Positions 1-13,100 of a stretch of DNA of 64,000 bases are shown piece after piece. The notes under the pieces are model-generated. The model was not told the DNA's origin. It did no database searches and was given only the letters and a program-made list of their open reading frames with translations. The translations under genes were made by a program, and so were the position numbers. Origin of the DNA: Cheilinus undulatus (lineage: Eukaryota > Chordata > Actinopteri > Labriformes > Labridae); contig NC_054876.1 in NCBI RefSeq assembly GCF_018320785.1, positions 20,792,212 to 20,856,211 on the forward strand, in the 5' to 3' direction. The stretch's first letter is position 1; each line of letters starts with the position of its first letter.

Positions 1-299
1 TCCCATAAACACACTCCTAAACCTTGTAGAAAGCCTTCCAAGAAGAGTTAAAGCTGTTATAAAGGGTGGACCGACGTCATATTAAACCCTATGGATTAAA
101 AATGGTATGTCACTTAAATTCATATGCGAGTCAAGGCAGGTGAGCGAATACTTCTGGCAATATAGTGTATATTCCTTTTGCCAAACTCAAGTCAAGAGTA
201 AATGAGTTTTCTTCAACATGCAACTCTCTCATAAAACTTTGAATAGTGAAAAACCCAGGAAATAGTTGTTGTGCAGTCTTTCTCATCTCAGCTGCTGAA
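1..299. other. Intergenic, nothing recognised
   Basis: AT-rich unique-looking sequence without a convincing ORF, splice-bounded exon or repeat end. Confidence 0.5.
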
Positions 300-690
300 G
301 CTTGTTATGCCTTCAGAGTAGTCACAGGTGTCCTGGTGGCCTCTCTCACTACTGTCCTTCTTACAGTTACTATGGATGTTTCTTCCATTTCTTGGTGATG
401 GATTTAACTGAAATGAAATTTTTTGTATCCATCCTGTCCAGTCTTATACTTTTCTATAAATTTTCTCTGAGTTGCTCTGAGTGTTTTTTGTGTTTTTTTC
501 ATGGTGTAATGGTAGCCAGGAATTCTGATTAACCAGTGACTGGACCTTCCAAACACAGGTGTCTTTATACTACAACCATTTGGAACACATTCACTGCACC
601 CAGGTGATCCCCATTTCACTAATAGTGAGACTATGAGCACCAGTTGGCTGGACCTCTGTTGAATTAGGTCAGCCACTTTAAAGGGGGAAA
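300..690 (-). mobile_element. Tc1-like transposon 5' fragment
   Basis: Read on the minus strand, this stretch has the leader of a common fish Tc1-like element (a 'cccctttaaagtg' segment, then 'aggtccagcca') followed by the start of its transposase. The transposase begins MKKTQKTLRATQRKFIEKYK and corresponds to the first helix-turn-helix of Tc1 transposases; the reading frame is lost soon after. The same leader signature recurs on the plus strand near 20810-20850, so both belong to related families. The catalytic region is absent, so this is a dead fragment. Boundaries are approximate. Confidence 0.6.
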
Positions 691-968
691 TATTTATGCA
701 TTCACTTATTTTACCTTATACATTTTTGTATAACAGATATTACTTTATAGAGTTCTATTTTCACTTTGACTTTTAATAGGCTTTTGTGTAATTTTTTTGT
801 CAAAAAAATCCAAAATTATAATGAACATGATTGATTTATAACATCAATAAAAGTATAAAACATCAAAGGGGAAGAATATATTTTATATGCACTATATCAT
901 AACGAACACAATTTTTGCTTTTTTTTAAGTCTCCCAATGACACGTTTTCAATTACTCTAGCGTGCATA

Positions 969-2521
969 CACTGCGTGCAGAATTATTAGGCAAGTGAGTA
1001 TTTTGATATTATCTTCATTTTTACGCCTATTTTCCAGCTCAAAGCTCTATAAACTGGAATGCTTATTGGAATGAAGCATAATCAGGTGATGTTTATCTGT
1101 CTAATGAGGGAGTGGCCTAAAGTGATCACCACCCTATATCAAGGTGTGCAGAATTATTAGGCAGCCTCTCTACCTCAGACACAATGGGCCAAAAAAGAGA
1201 TTTAACAGACACTGAAACATCAAAAATTGTAAAATCCCTTTCGGAGGGATGCTGCACACTTGAAATAGCAAAGCTATTGAAACATGATCACCGAACAATC
1301 AAACGTTTTGTTGGATATATCCATCAAGGTCAAAATAAACGTGTGGAGAATAAAAGACGGAAATTAACTGCTAAAGACCTAAGAAGAATCAAACGTGAGG
1401 CTATCATTAACCCTTTATCATCCAGTGCTGCTATATTCCAGAACTGCAACCTGCCTGGAGTGTCCAGAAGTACGAGGTGTTCAGTGCTCAGAGATATGGC
1501 CAAGGTAAGGAAACCTGAAATTAGACCACCACTGAACAATACCCACAAGTTGAAACGCCAAGACTGGGCCAAGAAATACTTTAAGACAGATTTTTCAAAG
1601 GTTTTGTGGACAGATGAAATTAGAGTGACTCTTGATGGACCAGATGGATGGGCCGGATCACTAATGGGCACAGAGCTCCACTTTGAGTCAGACGACAGCA
1701 AGGTGGAATTGGGGTAATGGTGTGGGCAGCTATTATTAAAGATGAATTAGTTGGACCTTTTTGTGTTGAGGATGGACTTAAAATCAACTCTCAAAACTAC
1801 TGCCAGTTCTTGGAAAATACTTTCTTCAAGCAATGGTACAAGAAAAAGTCTGCATCATTCAAGAAGGCCATGATTTTTATGTAGGACAATGCTCCATCAC
1901 ATGCATCAAAGTACTCCACTGCGTGGCTGACCAGCAAAGGCCTTAAAGATGGTAGATTAATGACATGGCCCCCTTCCTCACCTGACTTAAACCTGATTGA
2001 GAACTTGTGGGCCATCTTGAAACGTGAAATTTACAGTGGAGGAAGACAATACAGCACTTTGAACAGCATTTGGGAGGCTGTGGTTGCTGTTGCACATAAA
2101 GTTGATCGTCAGCAGATAAAAAAAAAACAGATTCCATGGATGGAAGGCTCCTGAAGGTTACTGAAAAGAAGTGTGGCTATATTGGTCACTGAATATTTGT
2201 TTTTAAAGTCTAAAGTGTTTAATTGTTAATTTTCAGTTGTTTTTCTGTTATTCTTGCTATAATAAATTAAAATTAACAAGGGAGATGGGAAATAATTAGT
2301 TTTTAATTTAATTGCCTATATATGCCTAATAATTCTGCACACCTTGATATAGGGTGGTGATCCCTTTAGGCCACTCCCTCCCTCATTAGACAGATAAACA
2401 TCACCTGATAATGCTTCATTCCAATAAGCATTCCAGTTTATAGAGCTTTGAGTTGGAAAATATGCATAAAAATGAAGATAAAATCAAAATACTCACTTGC
2501 CTAACAATTCTGCACGCGGTG
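969..2521 (+). mobile_element. Tc1/mariner-superfamily element with ~200-bp inverted repeats
   Basis: The ends CACTGCGTGCAG and (reverse complement) CACCGCGTGCAG are flanked by TA on both sides, the target duplication of this superfamily. Inverted repeats run about 200 bp (969-1165 and 2322-2521) with few mismatches. Each repeat carries the motif 'gcagaattattaggca' twice, once at the outer end and once at the inner end, like the paired transposase-binding sites of IR/DR elements. The interior holds one transposase gene in the plus direction (separate entry). Well-preserved ends with a mutated gene suggest fairly recent insertion followed by decay. Confidence 0.85.
1184..2154 (+). pseudogene. 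Tc1/mariner transposase, broken
   Basis: The ATG at 1184 opens a helix-turn-helix N-terminus (MGQKRDLTDTETSKIVKSL...TIKRFV), then the first catalytic block WTDE near 1604. The frame is lost between about 1640 and 1715: the expected 'GVMVWAAIIKDE' block follows in another frame. The second catalytic block DNAPSHAS starts at 1885, directly after an in-frame TAG at 1882-1884. The third block SSPDLNLIENLWA lies near 1975-2013. Domain order and spacing fit a DD(E/D) transposase of the Tc1/mariner superfamily. At least one frameshift and one stop mean no functional product. Confidence 0.85.
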
Positions 2522-5500
2522 TATATTGTCCCAATACACCCCTACCCTACCCTAAAATTTGCATGTTCACTTCTAGGAGTAGGATGTCCTTATTCTTGTT
2601 AGAATTGAGGGACAGGGTAAAGTGCTAGGGGTACATGTCCCTATAGATGGAGATTTTCCAGAGGCCCACTTCAAATTGAGTGTTATTGGAAATCTCTCAG
2701 ATTGCCTTAGGAATGACTGGCAAGATAACTGCTAAAGCAATGACATAAGTGTGCAGATGTGAGCATTTTCATTACAAATAAGATATAAAAAAAATTATGA
2801 CAACCAACTTATATCTAAATTCAATATTGTTCTGAGGCATTATTGTCCCTTTAATCTGAATAAGCATTTAAAAAACATGCATGGTAGAAACGTCTGATAA
2901 TGCTGTGTATCAGGAACTTGAGGGCTCTTCCCATTTTGTAAAGGGAAAGGCTCCTCCTTCAATACAAAAATATATTGAAGTTCCTGAGCAGTTGTTTTAT
3001 TAGATTATGTTATGTACTATGATTAGCTTGGTTTTGCACTAAAGTGAAATACATATCGCTGAATAGGTCCAATCCAAGCCCAAATCTCATTAGTCATTTA
3101 GTCTCAACTTCAGTGTCCTCTATCATGACTTTAGCTCTTCTTCCAGCTCAATTTCCTAAGTTTAGTGCTTTAGTTTTTAACCAGATAAGTCACATAAAGG
3201 CTAAGAGATTCATTGTTTGTCTCAGTGCAGTTGAAAAGATGTGACATATGCATTACAGCATGTGTTCATTTATTTATGCATCTGGTAAACACCACAAAAC
3301 ACACTTCAGCTGCTCCAACCCAAATTGCACTGATCAGCCCAAAGGCGAGGAGCAATTTCAGCTCCAAACAAGGTGACTGATAGGCACAGGTGGAGACCTC
3401 ATCACACACGGATAGAAACATGTTCAGGAGTGCTGTTTCAATAAGGAAGCCATATGTTGGAAATTACTTTCAAACATCTTCTGTTAAAGAGACATGGCTT
3501 CAAGCTATTACTATTTTATTGATCTGGAGAGGTAAAATAAATTGAAATGTGTGTGAATGCTCAAAGCCTAATAGGTAACTGCTGCACACATGAGAGAGAG
3601 GAAGAGAGAAATATAGAGCTGTTTGTACTTGATGTTTTCCTTTGATCTGCATGGGTTACTTTCCCTATGACCTTTTTGTACAATCTTATTTAGCTCAGAG
3701 TTTCTTCCCTGATACATCTAAAAAGTTTACGCTGGTGGTCATATTAATCTGCATCAATCACCCCTCTAGAAAATAGCATACAGTGTTGCCGTAGTTTGAA
3801 GGCTAGACAGTTCAGCTCTGAAGACCCCCCACCTCCTCCTCTAACATGCCCCACATTGCCTGCATTTATAAATAGGGTCACTTGGCTGCTTTTTCTCACA
3901 CTGCTCTCCCTTGTAGCATGCCCTGCCACAGCAGCCATTCAGCAAGCTCTGATACAGCATGAAGCGCTGGTGGTCGACACCCCTGACTCACTGGATCACA
4001 TCAGCCTTGTGCTCCTCTTCAACTTTGCTCTGACCTCCGGCCTGCAAGAACTTTGAAAAGATGTTGGCATCATGGGTCGAGGCTCTGTGGTAGACATGTT
4101 TGTTTGGAACAATGATTGATCTAAATCCAAATGTTATCTTCATCCCAGGACCAGGAATGTAATGTTTTTGTAGCATGTAATCCCCTAATCTAATCTGAAA
4201 ACAATTGGAGTTACAGTTCCAGAGGACATTTTTGTACACTGAGCATTAGTTGTTGGGAAAGTAAACAAAAATTAAACGCAGAGCTAAAATGTACACCGTG
4301 GTAAGGATTTTTGTAGCATATTCCAGTCAAACACTTGAATCAGGACAAGGGCTGAAACAATACACACAACTAACTATATGATACATTAGTGATGGGCATT
4401 AAACTGGTATTGGTACCGTTACTGATAAAAATTTCTGCTGGGAAATGATTTTTACAACAACACCATCACTGGTTTAAGTGCATGTGTTTCGATGTACACG
4501 TGAAGGTAAACAGATGCCAGTGCAGTAAAGCAGAGTGATATGTGACAGAGAACAGCTCAGTCCGAGTCCAGTCCTCAGCATGTTTGCTCCGACACCAAAG
4601 AACAGCCAGTTAATACCTGTCTGTCTCAGTACAATTAATGTGTAGCACAGCAATAAGGTAAAATATGCATTCTTCCTCCTAAAAGTGTAATGTCTGTAAT
4701 AACAGAACATAGCCAATGTGCTCTCTTTGTAGAAAGTCTCTGTCGGCCTGTGTGGGGCTGTAACTCAAGCTATGAGCTGCAATAGATCGACTCAGTTCAC
4801 CTTTAACCCAGCACTAATACATGACAGCTTGAACAGCTGTTTGAAGGTGTGTTTGACTCACTTTTTTAAGTCCATGATGATTCAAAGAAGTGGGCTCTGG
4901 TGTTACATGAGGAAAAAGCAGCTGTAAACACGGTCGTTCAGTGCAGTCAGCTGTACCTCTGCTACAGCTAAAGGCTGGCTCATCCTAACCACTCATCATA
5001 TGCTGATGTCCCCACTGTCTCCACTACTGTGTGTGAATTCACAGGTTGTTGGGGGGGGCAAAGCTAGATTGTGATCTATGCTGGCTATCAAAGAGAACAA
5101 CCGTGTTTTGTTGCAAAATTCATTTAAATGTCCATATTTTAATCTATTTTTAATTGCTTGTGGAGGTCTAATTACATCACATCATGAAGATTTCTCAACA
5201 TTTTAGAACTGCAAGGTTTTAATTAAGCTATGGCCTTTATACTGTAGGTGATCTGCAGATTGCTGCTTTTCCTCTGCAAAGATGAATCTAATACTAAGGG
5301 GCTTGTGATGATCTTTTTAGAGATGCACTTAACTCCTTGTTTTTAACATGGATGATCTCATTTCCATTGCCAAACATACATGCCTCGCTCACTTGTGTTT
5401 CTCTGACTCTGCATACTCCCTGACAAAACCCCTTTGCTTTAACTCTCTTTCTCCAAATACAACTTCTGGTGGTTCCTTACTAAGATTGATGAAGAGACAG

Positions 5501-6761
5501 CAGACAACAGTCAGTCATTACCCTCTTGCATCCACCCAACTTCTCATCTCCTTTGGTTTCATCACGCTGTACCATCACCAACTCACACCAGTCGATCATC
5601 CCTCTCACATACCCGTTTGGACTCAACCGGCTCCACCACATCGAGTCTCAAATTCCCACATTATACCTGCACTAGCTCTGTTCAACACTATTTCCACATC
5701 CATCCATCCATCTATTAAATCATTTATTATTTCTGTGATATAAATTCAATGTCAGGTAGAGAAAGTCATTCAAAACAGTAAAAATAACTTGTAGGTTCGG
5801 GCACTTAGTTTATAAAAGTGTACTGCATGGCCTTGACGTACACAGCTGATGACAGGCGGGGCTGATGACAGCAGATGTTCTGATTTGACACGCCGCACTC
5901 TGACAGCGCATCATCCTCAGAACTAGAGTGAGGAAGGCAAATATGCAAACACACAACAAGACTTTGAACTCTATAAACAAAAAAAAAAAAAACAGAGGTC
6001 ACTGAAGGTAGTATCACAAAACTGGTCAGGGGTAACATTTCACTGACATGTAGGTACAGCTGCACTGCTGTTGAGATATTTTATTAACCCTCTAGTATGA
6101 ATCATTATATCTTCTGGGCAGCAGAAGCAAAAAAAATGTTTTCCATAATGGGGCATTTAGGTACATCTTATCTTACAGTGAGAGAAATGTTATTGATTTT
6201 TTTCAATAACTTTAGTGCCTGAAATTTTCAGCCTATTAAAGTGGAACACAAGCCTTAGTGCAGCTCTGAGTCAGACATGTGAAAACACAGATGGTTTGCA
6301 CTCACTTGTTTGCTCAGAGCGCTGGTTTTACATGCCATTAATTCTGAATTGTGAGTAAATATCTGCCAGGAGCCCATCGATTGCTTTCTATTACCTGATT
6401 TATTTCACGTCATGTCTGGATTTTAATGCTGAACTAAATTATTCATCAGTTTACCACAGAGATGTCTGGCTGCTGTGCCGTTCTTCCTACACTGCAGAAA
6501 GAATGAAGATGCAAAAATGCTTTTTATTCAAACTGTTATGTTGTAAAATTCTTTTCCCCACATTCACAGGAAAGTGCAAACATTCAGCATCATGCTGATT
6601 GTACCTGGCATCATGTTTATGTACTGTTTCCATTTGAGATGAAAGACTAAGTAAAGCAATAGAATTCTCTAGTACATTTTCCCATTCATACTAATTCTGA
6701 ACATTATTTCAGTACTGATAGACAGTAGAATGCTTAACCTACAAGTTCAGATACACTACAG
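2522..6761. other. Intergenic, no supported gene
   Basis: Four kilobases of AT-rich sequence. Short ORFs such as 3796-4056 and 5348-5743 are not bounded by convincing splice sites and encode no recognisable domain. A poly-A run lies near 5980. Confidence 0.5.
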
Positions 6762-7441
6762 CAGGGGTTCCTAGACTCTGATATACCAAGGAGCCCTGTA
6801 TTGTAGTGTCTGCTGGGAACCGTGTCTTTGCAAGATTTCTTAATTTCTGAGTGCATAACAAAGGCATATATCAATAGTTGAAAAAAAAGTCTTTGTATAC
6901 TTGCTTATCTTTATTTACCACTATTACTCTTTTCATTCATTAAAGTATCTTTTCGTTTGTGCAGTCATTATTTCTCTCTTAAAAATAATCAACATTAACA
7001 GAGAACATGTCTTTTCCTTTTTTTACATTTGTATGAGTTTCTCTCTATATTCATTCATGGCCTTAAAAACTTTTCTCTTCAAAATTTAACTGCAGTTTTT
7101 GTAGTTCAGTCATGTACAATCAGTCACCCTGTTTTTCTCCTTTTAGATATCATTCCATTATCAAAAGAGGGAGGTAGCTAGTTTTCAGTGGTATGGCAAC
7201 CTTTAGTGTCTCTCAAAGTGGCTGCTTCTAAAGGGAGATGTGTCTTAAATGTTTAAACTGAAAGATCTGCATAGAAAGAGCACACACATATCTAGATGTG
7301 CAATGATTAGATACATCTTAAAAGGCACAGTCATATTAAAATGGAATTTTCAAAAATCACTCTCTAAAGGTTTCATGACCATCCAGAGCCCCCTGCAACT
7401 TCCTGAGGGGTCAGGATCCCCAATTTGAAAAACACCGCCCT
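6762..7441. mobile_element. hAT-like non-autonomous element
   Basis: The left end CAGGGGTTCCTAGACTCTG and the right end, read in reverse as AGGGCGGTGTTTTTCAAATTG, resemble the degenerate 'CAGGGGTTCTCAAACT' termini common in fish hAT elements. 'ctacag' occurs just outside both ends and may be part of a target duplication. There is no transposase ORF; the 62-codon ORF at 6901-7089 is low-complexity. About 0.68 kb, probably a deletion derivative. Confidence 0.5.
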
Positions 7442-9130
7442 ACAGTATGGAAACTGAAGTTAATAGGCAGCATTTGTTACCGAATCAAGCAGTCTTAGCC
7501 ACACATTGCAAGCACAGGTGCATCAAATGGGGATTAAATCCTCAAAAGACAAACATGGAGATAGCAGAACAGGCCACTGACCTTAAACTCAGCACTCTTA
7601 GATGCCATTTTTTCTACAAGCTCCTGAAATTTCTGCCTCCAAAAACCTGCCCCTGTAAACTGTAAGTGCTATTTTTGTGCAGAGGAGGTGCCTAGAAAAA
7701 GTTTTTCCACCAAGTGGTAACACACACAACCAAACTGTGCATCCAGAACTTCATGACATGAGTGTGCTGCAACTGCTGCATGCAATTCTCATATAAAGAT
7801 GTGCAATGGCATGCATCAGCTGGAGTGCTGCAGAGCACTTCAACTGGACTCAGAGGCAAAATAAACTGTTCTTTGATGTGAAGAATCACTCTTCACTATC
7901 TGGCTGTCTGAAGTCCACAACTCTGGGTGTGCCTGTACTGAAAAACCCTGACTTTTAGATCATAAAAGCTTTAAGTTTGTGGTGTAGGGATACTGGTGTG
8001 GGGCTGATTATCAGGATTGGATCAACAGCTGCTGAGTTTCAGTGAATGCTTTAGGATGTATAGGTATAATGGATAAGCCCTGAGGATGCCTCCATTTTTT
8101 ATGGCAATAGTTTGAGTAAAGCAGCCCATTGATACCTATGGTTACAGGCTGGAAAGTAACAGCTCATATAGGGGGGTCAAACTTTTGGTCAGACATTGTA
8201 TCCACCCTTATCCCAGCAAGCACTTTTCATGTAAGAACATCTGCGTAGCATATAGAAACCAATTTGTTGTTTTTGTCTTTAATAAGATTCCATAATAAAA
8301 AAAACTGCAGACTTTGTGCCCATAGACTACGTGCTGCTCTCCTCCTTGACAACATCGCCCTCTGCTGGATTTGAAGTGTACTTAAAGACAAGAATTCATA
8401 TTTAATTCTGTTCTCTTTTTTTCTTCAGCAGTTTGACGTCAACAGTTTCCATCCCCAAAACATTACTAATAATAGAGTGATATCAATATAAAACTGTTTC
8501 TGGCCAGTTTTTTTCAATAATGATCAAAAGATCAATAAATTAAAAGACTGATGTTTAAAAACTGATTAAACTTAGTGGCACATTACGTCAGAGTCCTAAA
8601 AAATCATGTGATAAGTTTAACCATACAGCTCTGTAACTGACATGTACTGTGCTCTTGTTTTACAGGCTTTTTCAAAAATGCATAGCAGATGTCAGCAAGA
8701 CTGCACAACTAAGATCAAGTAATGTTGTTTCGAAAAATTGATTTGATGTGTTTATATTCTGCCTGCTGTTATAAATTGCCTCTCCTTCAGTGTGTCATTG
8801 TGAAATATTTGCAATGCTCTTTCAAAAAAGAGTGAAAATGTCTAGACTCTATTAGTATTTTGACTCAGCTTTTCATGAGATGGTTTTACTTAGACGCTTC
8901 AATCTTCAAACCACTGGAAATTTTACCAGCACTCATGACAACATGACAAATAGCACAATTATCAGATCCATCATGATGTTTATCATCATCCATCCTTTGA
9001 CTGCACAGCCATTTTCAGATTGACCTCTATAGAGGAACTTCAAATAGAAAATATTGATTTCTATCAATATGAAATTATACAGGTCCTCTCCATAGTTCAG
9101 GAGTAATATAAAGAGAAACAAATGTTTAGA
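7442..9130. other. Intergenic, no supported gene
   Basis: No coding exon recognised. The ORFs 7447-7665 and 7692-7889 show no domain. Around 7690-8210 the style ('tttttccaccaagtggtaacac', 'ggggggtcaaacttttggtcaga') suggests an old transposon remnant, which I could not assign. Confidence 0.4.
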
Positions 9131-9203
9131 CTAGGATTGGGTGGTATCCACTTTTTAAGACCGTCATACCCTCCCCAAATTTTACTGGGGTATACAGTAT
9201 TAC

Positions 9204-9241
9204 ACCCCCCCACCCACCCACCACCACCACCACCACCACCT
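9204..9241. repeat. Simple CCA/CCCA-rich repeat
   Basis: A C-run grading into (CCCA) and then (CCA)n. It follows an old transposon-like end ('ggattgggtggtatcc' at about 9135). Confidence 0.7.
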
Positions 9242-9460
9242 TCATTAGTATTTCCTAAAAACTGCTAAATACCACAGACTTGTCATTTTAAGTCTTCTTT
9301 ATTAGACTGCACTCAAGCAACAAGTCTCTGCAAAGGCACATTTGAACTCTTACATAAACCACTATGACCGAACCTTACAGAGAAGTCTTCTACTCACACG
9401 AGGGGATACAGCTTCATCTTTGTTTCAGAATGTTTCAATACCCCCTTTTGATAAAAACAT

Positions 9461-9544
9461 AACACAGCAAACAAGAAAATAATGTCAATTATATTAATTT
9501 ATTGGAGTCTATATATTTTCTTGTTTGCTGTGTTTTAAACATAC
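9461..9544. repeat. Perfect 21-bp inverted repeat (hairpin)
   Basis: Arms 9461-9481 and 9524-9544 are perfect reverse complements (core ACAGCAAACAAGAAAAT) separated by 42 bp of AT-rich sequence. It lies downstream of cchcr1 and could be a MITE end pair or a foldback structure. Confidence 0.8.
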
Positions 9545-10037
9545 AGAAAATTGTTCTTTTGGTGAATGTCTATTCATACTACTTTCTTATCTTTTTTACC
9601 TTAAACCATCACAATTCAAATTAGCCAAGGGCTATTTTAAGAATGAATAAAATCTAAAAGAAAAGTGTTTCGCAGTACTGGTGGCTAGGCAGGAAAGAAC
9701 GTGAAGTGTAGATTACTCTGAAAATAAAAAATAATCTCTTTCATTCCACCTGTTTAGTGGAATGAAAGTCTTTTTACAAGTGCTTGGTGGATTTAACATT
9801 CAACTGAAATAAATTCTTAGTCCATCAATGTTTCCCTGAATTCCCTCTGATTAAGTCATTCTGTACACACAGTGGATGTGTTGAAAGAATTCATGTTTGT
9901 GTTCAGTTGAAGCATGATGACTGCACTAGAAAGCTCTCATTCTTCTCTGGCTGTATTTTCTATGGCATCTTAAGAGTCATCACTGCCCACCTCTGGCACA
10001 AATTAAAGGTGTGTTCATCAGCTCAAGTGACTCATCA

Positions 10038-10177
10038 TCAGGTATCAGCTGTCAGACTGCCTGTTGACAGTCCCACGCTGTCAGTCTGTCCCTCCTCCTC
10101 CTCCGCAGAGTCCTCAGAGCTGTTAACCACTGCAGCACTGAGACTGTGGAGCTCCTCCAAAACAGACAGGAGCCTCG
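10038..10177 (-). CDS. cchcr1: cchcr1 terminal coding exon 19
   Basis: Residues 815-860 and the TGA at 10038-10040. LLSVLEELHSLSAAVV matches the last human helix; it is followed by an acidic Ser-rich tail (SSEDSAEEEEGQTDSVGLS). Candidate minus-strand AATAAA signals lie downstream near 9498 and 9297; neither can be confirmed. Confidence 0.85.
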
Positions 10178-13100
10178 CTGCCAGGACAAAGACAAACCAT
10201 TGTTCACATCTGATGTGTCTGTGGAATATTTTTTGACTTGAAATGCAGCATCTCATGCATGAGGAGTTAAGAAACTACTTACCGTCTGCATGCTTGTCTG
10301 AATGTTTTCCTGGATGTTCTCTGGGTGCTGAAGGGTTTCGTATAGCCGCTGTGTGTGCCCTTGTATCGTCACACTTCAGCCTCCCCCCAGCAACAGAAGC
10401 CTGGATCAGGTTATGTGAAATAATCAACAAAAAATAAGACACAAACATTTTTCACAATATTTTGTTTTGCATTGCAAAGTGTTACCAGCAGGAGGTTGTC
10501 TTTCATCATCTCCTTGGGTTGTTTATTCTGGACTTTGTTTTTTGTGAGTTGGCTCTCATAGTGTCGAGTTCTTCTTATCTCATCCTGTTTCTTTACTGCC
10601 TCTTTCTCGAACTGCCGCAAAGTCATAACTACAAGAGAAAACACAGACGGATCAAAAACCACAGGGAAATGCAGCTATATAGTGCGTAAACAATCAGAAT
10701 CATATTAGATCACAGATATGACTTCAGCCTCCTGCTTTAAGCTGCCGTAGGCTGAGGCAGCATGGTACTAATCCTGCTACCTGCTTTGGTGTGCTCCCTC
10801 CTGGCAGTATTGACCTGATCCTCCATCTCTCTCAGCTTCTCAGCGCAGTGGTTCTTGATCTCAGACACTCTCTCCTGCAGGACTGAAGGGAGGAAAACAA
10901 ATGGATGCTTCTTCAGTACAGGAGATCACACAATAAGAAGCACATGTCAATGCAGTATTTGTAACCCAGGAGATGAAACGGATTTTATTGCATCTGTTAG
11001 CAAATTTTCATGAGCAGCATGAAAGCAGGCAGAAAAAGGAGCAGACTGAACTAGTTATGCGTGATTTACATTAAGCCCAGAGATACAGTGTAACACAACA
11101 AGATGACAGCAACCTAAAGCTTCTTTCAATAACAGAATGAGATAATTGTTTATCTTGTGTTTCAGTAAAAGGAATAAACTCAGAGCTTGTCCTATGACAG
11201 ATACATAACAAACACTGACAATTCAAAATTTGCCATGTTTAAGAAAATGGAATCAAATTATTCCATTTTCTTAAACATGCATTAAACAGTTATGTTACTA
11301 TGTAAGGATTTTAAAGCTAGAAAGTTCTATATGCAGCAGTTTCTGTTACCATAAAAGGTCTAAAAAAGTATAGCATGCTACATGGGTAGCACCAAAGGGC
11401 ACACTCTCAAAGAGAGCAAGTATTTGGTGAAAACTGTGGAGCTATCAGCAGCTAAAGAGCCAGATATTTCCCTCAGGAATAAGTGAAATGTCAAATACAG
11501 CTGATAGGGGAAGGAGAATTTCACTTGGCTTAGCATGACTACAGATATATGCTAAAAGTACTCTGTGACTTTTAAGATAGTAAATATTAAAGTTCCTGAA
11601 CAGTGATTTAAAAAAATCTATATTTTAGGTTTGTTGTGTGAAGGGCAACTGTGTTATGAACCACCAAGTCAAATTTGAGTCATGAAAAATATCTCTAAGT
11701 TTATAAAATTAAGCTTCAAAATCAAGAAAAATGAGAGTAACATATATTTTAGGTTGGTGTGGGTATGTCAGTAGAATGAGCTAAAGTAAGGGAAATATGA
11801 TCCTCTCAAATTTTAAAAAATGCTTCTGAGCATTTCAGAGCACAGCTAGCTCTGTGCCAGAGCAGAGAGACAGAAGTTGGGGATTAAATTTACTGTTTTC
11901 TGGTACACATCTCTCTGTTAAGACACTTTTAATGACCTGTAGTCCACCGTGGCTGATAGATTAGGATAATTTACCTCACATTGAATAAAAACACAGAATT
12001 TAGCTGGCTGTTAACTTTAAATGAAGGAAGTGATAGCAGCTAGCAACAGACTCTACTGAGATGAACTGCTCAGTGATTATATATAGTGGTAGTGTTAAGG
12101 GAGGGCAGGGTAATTCCTCATCAAGACTGGTGATGTCATGGGCTCAGATATTTGCCCTGCTCAAATAAAACCAAGCCAGGAAAGAGGTGAACAACTTTCT
12201 AACAGTGTAAATCAAAATTTCAGTCACACATAGATCTCAGTGTTTTCACATGTGTACAGCAACCTTACTCCAGCATATCAGTGTGTTAAGACACAAATTT
12301 TGGATTTCACTTCACAGGGACTTAAAAGAACTCTTTCAAATCTGGCATAAAAAAGTGACCACTGAATGAACTGTATGCCTTATTCCTTCCCTAAGAAGAC
12401 AACAAATTAGTTGGAGGTAAAAATTTGAGTCAAAGCACAAGTAAAATGGCAACCCAAGCAATGAAAGAGGTGTGTCTTGCTTCAACAGGGTGTTTACAGA
12501 AAGTCTGACATTAAAGTTAATACTTTAAGACTTTTTCCAGACCCTCTCAATGAAAAAAGAAAACAACAGCCTACAACCTCTTTTGACGAATCTAACGTTT
12601 GAAAACAGCTGCAAACTTCAAGCCCTAATGTTCCCACATTAGGGCTTTTTAAAACTTTTGAAAAAGACTAAATTTTTGCTAAATTGACTTATCAACTTTT
12701 AATACTTTTTAGGGATCTGCATACACCCCATTTAATCAGGTTTTCTCCTAAGAATGCTCACATCAAGTAAACCCTGTTTCCTTCTACATAAATGTGCCTC
12801 ATAGTAGTTGTAAACAGGCATATAAACTGTGCTTTTACCAGTTAATGTGGATTTAAAAGTAGGATATTTCCTAAATGGTCTAGTGAAATCCTTGAACAAA
12901 GTGGAGAAAGCATATTAGTATTGGTAACACTCCATGAACGAGTACAGTCAAGGTGCTCTTCAGTGTGTCACTTAATCCCCACCTGCTCCAGCAAAGCTAC
13001 AGAGCAGACAGGAGGTGGTCAGGTGTGAAAATGTGCAGGGCATTTCTGGAAAAGAGCGGGAGTGCTCACTCGGCTTTCCCTGGATAAGTCAAGGTTGAAA

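Noticed and set aside
3796..4056. Possible small secreted protein ORF
   Set aside because: It has a hydrophobic stretch but no splice context or homology, and a comparable ORF on the other strand. Judged chance.
5348..5743. 131-codon ORF
   Set aside because: Composition is Ser/Thr/His/Pro-rich without a domain and ends in simple 'atccatcc' repeats. No support for a gene.
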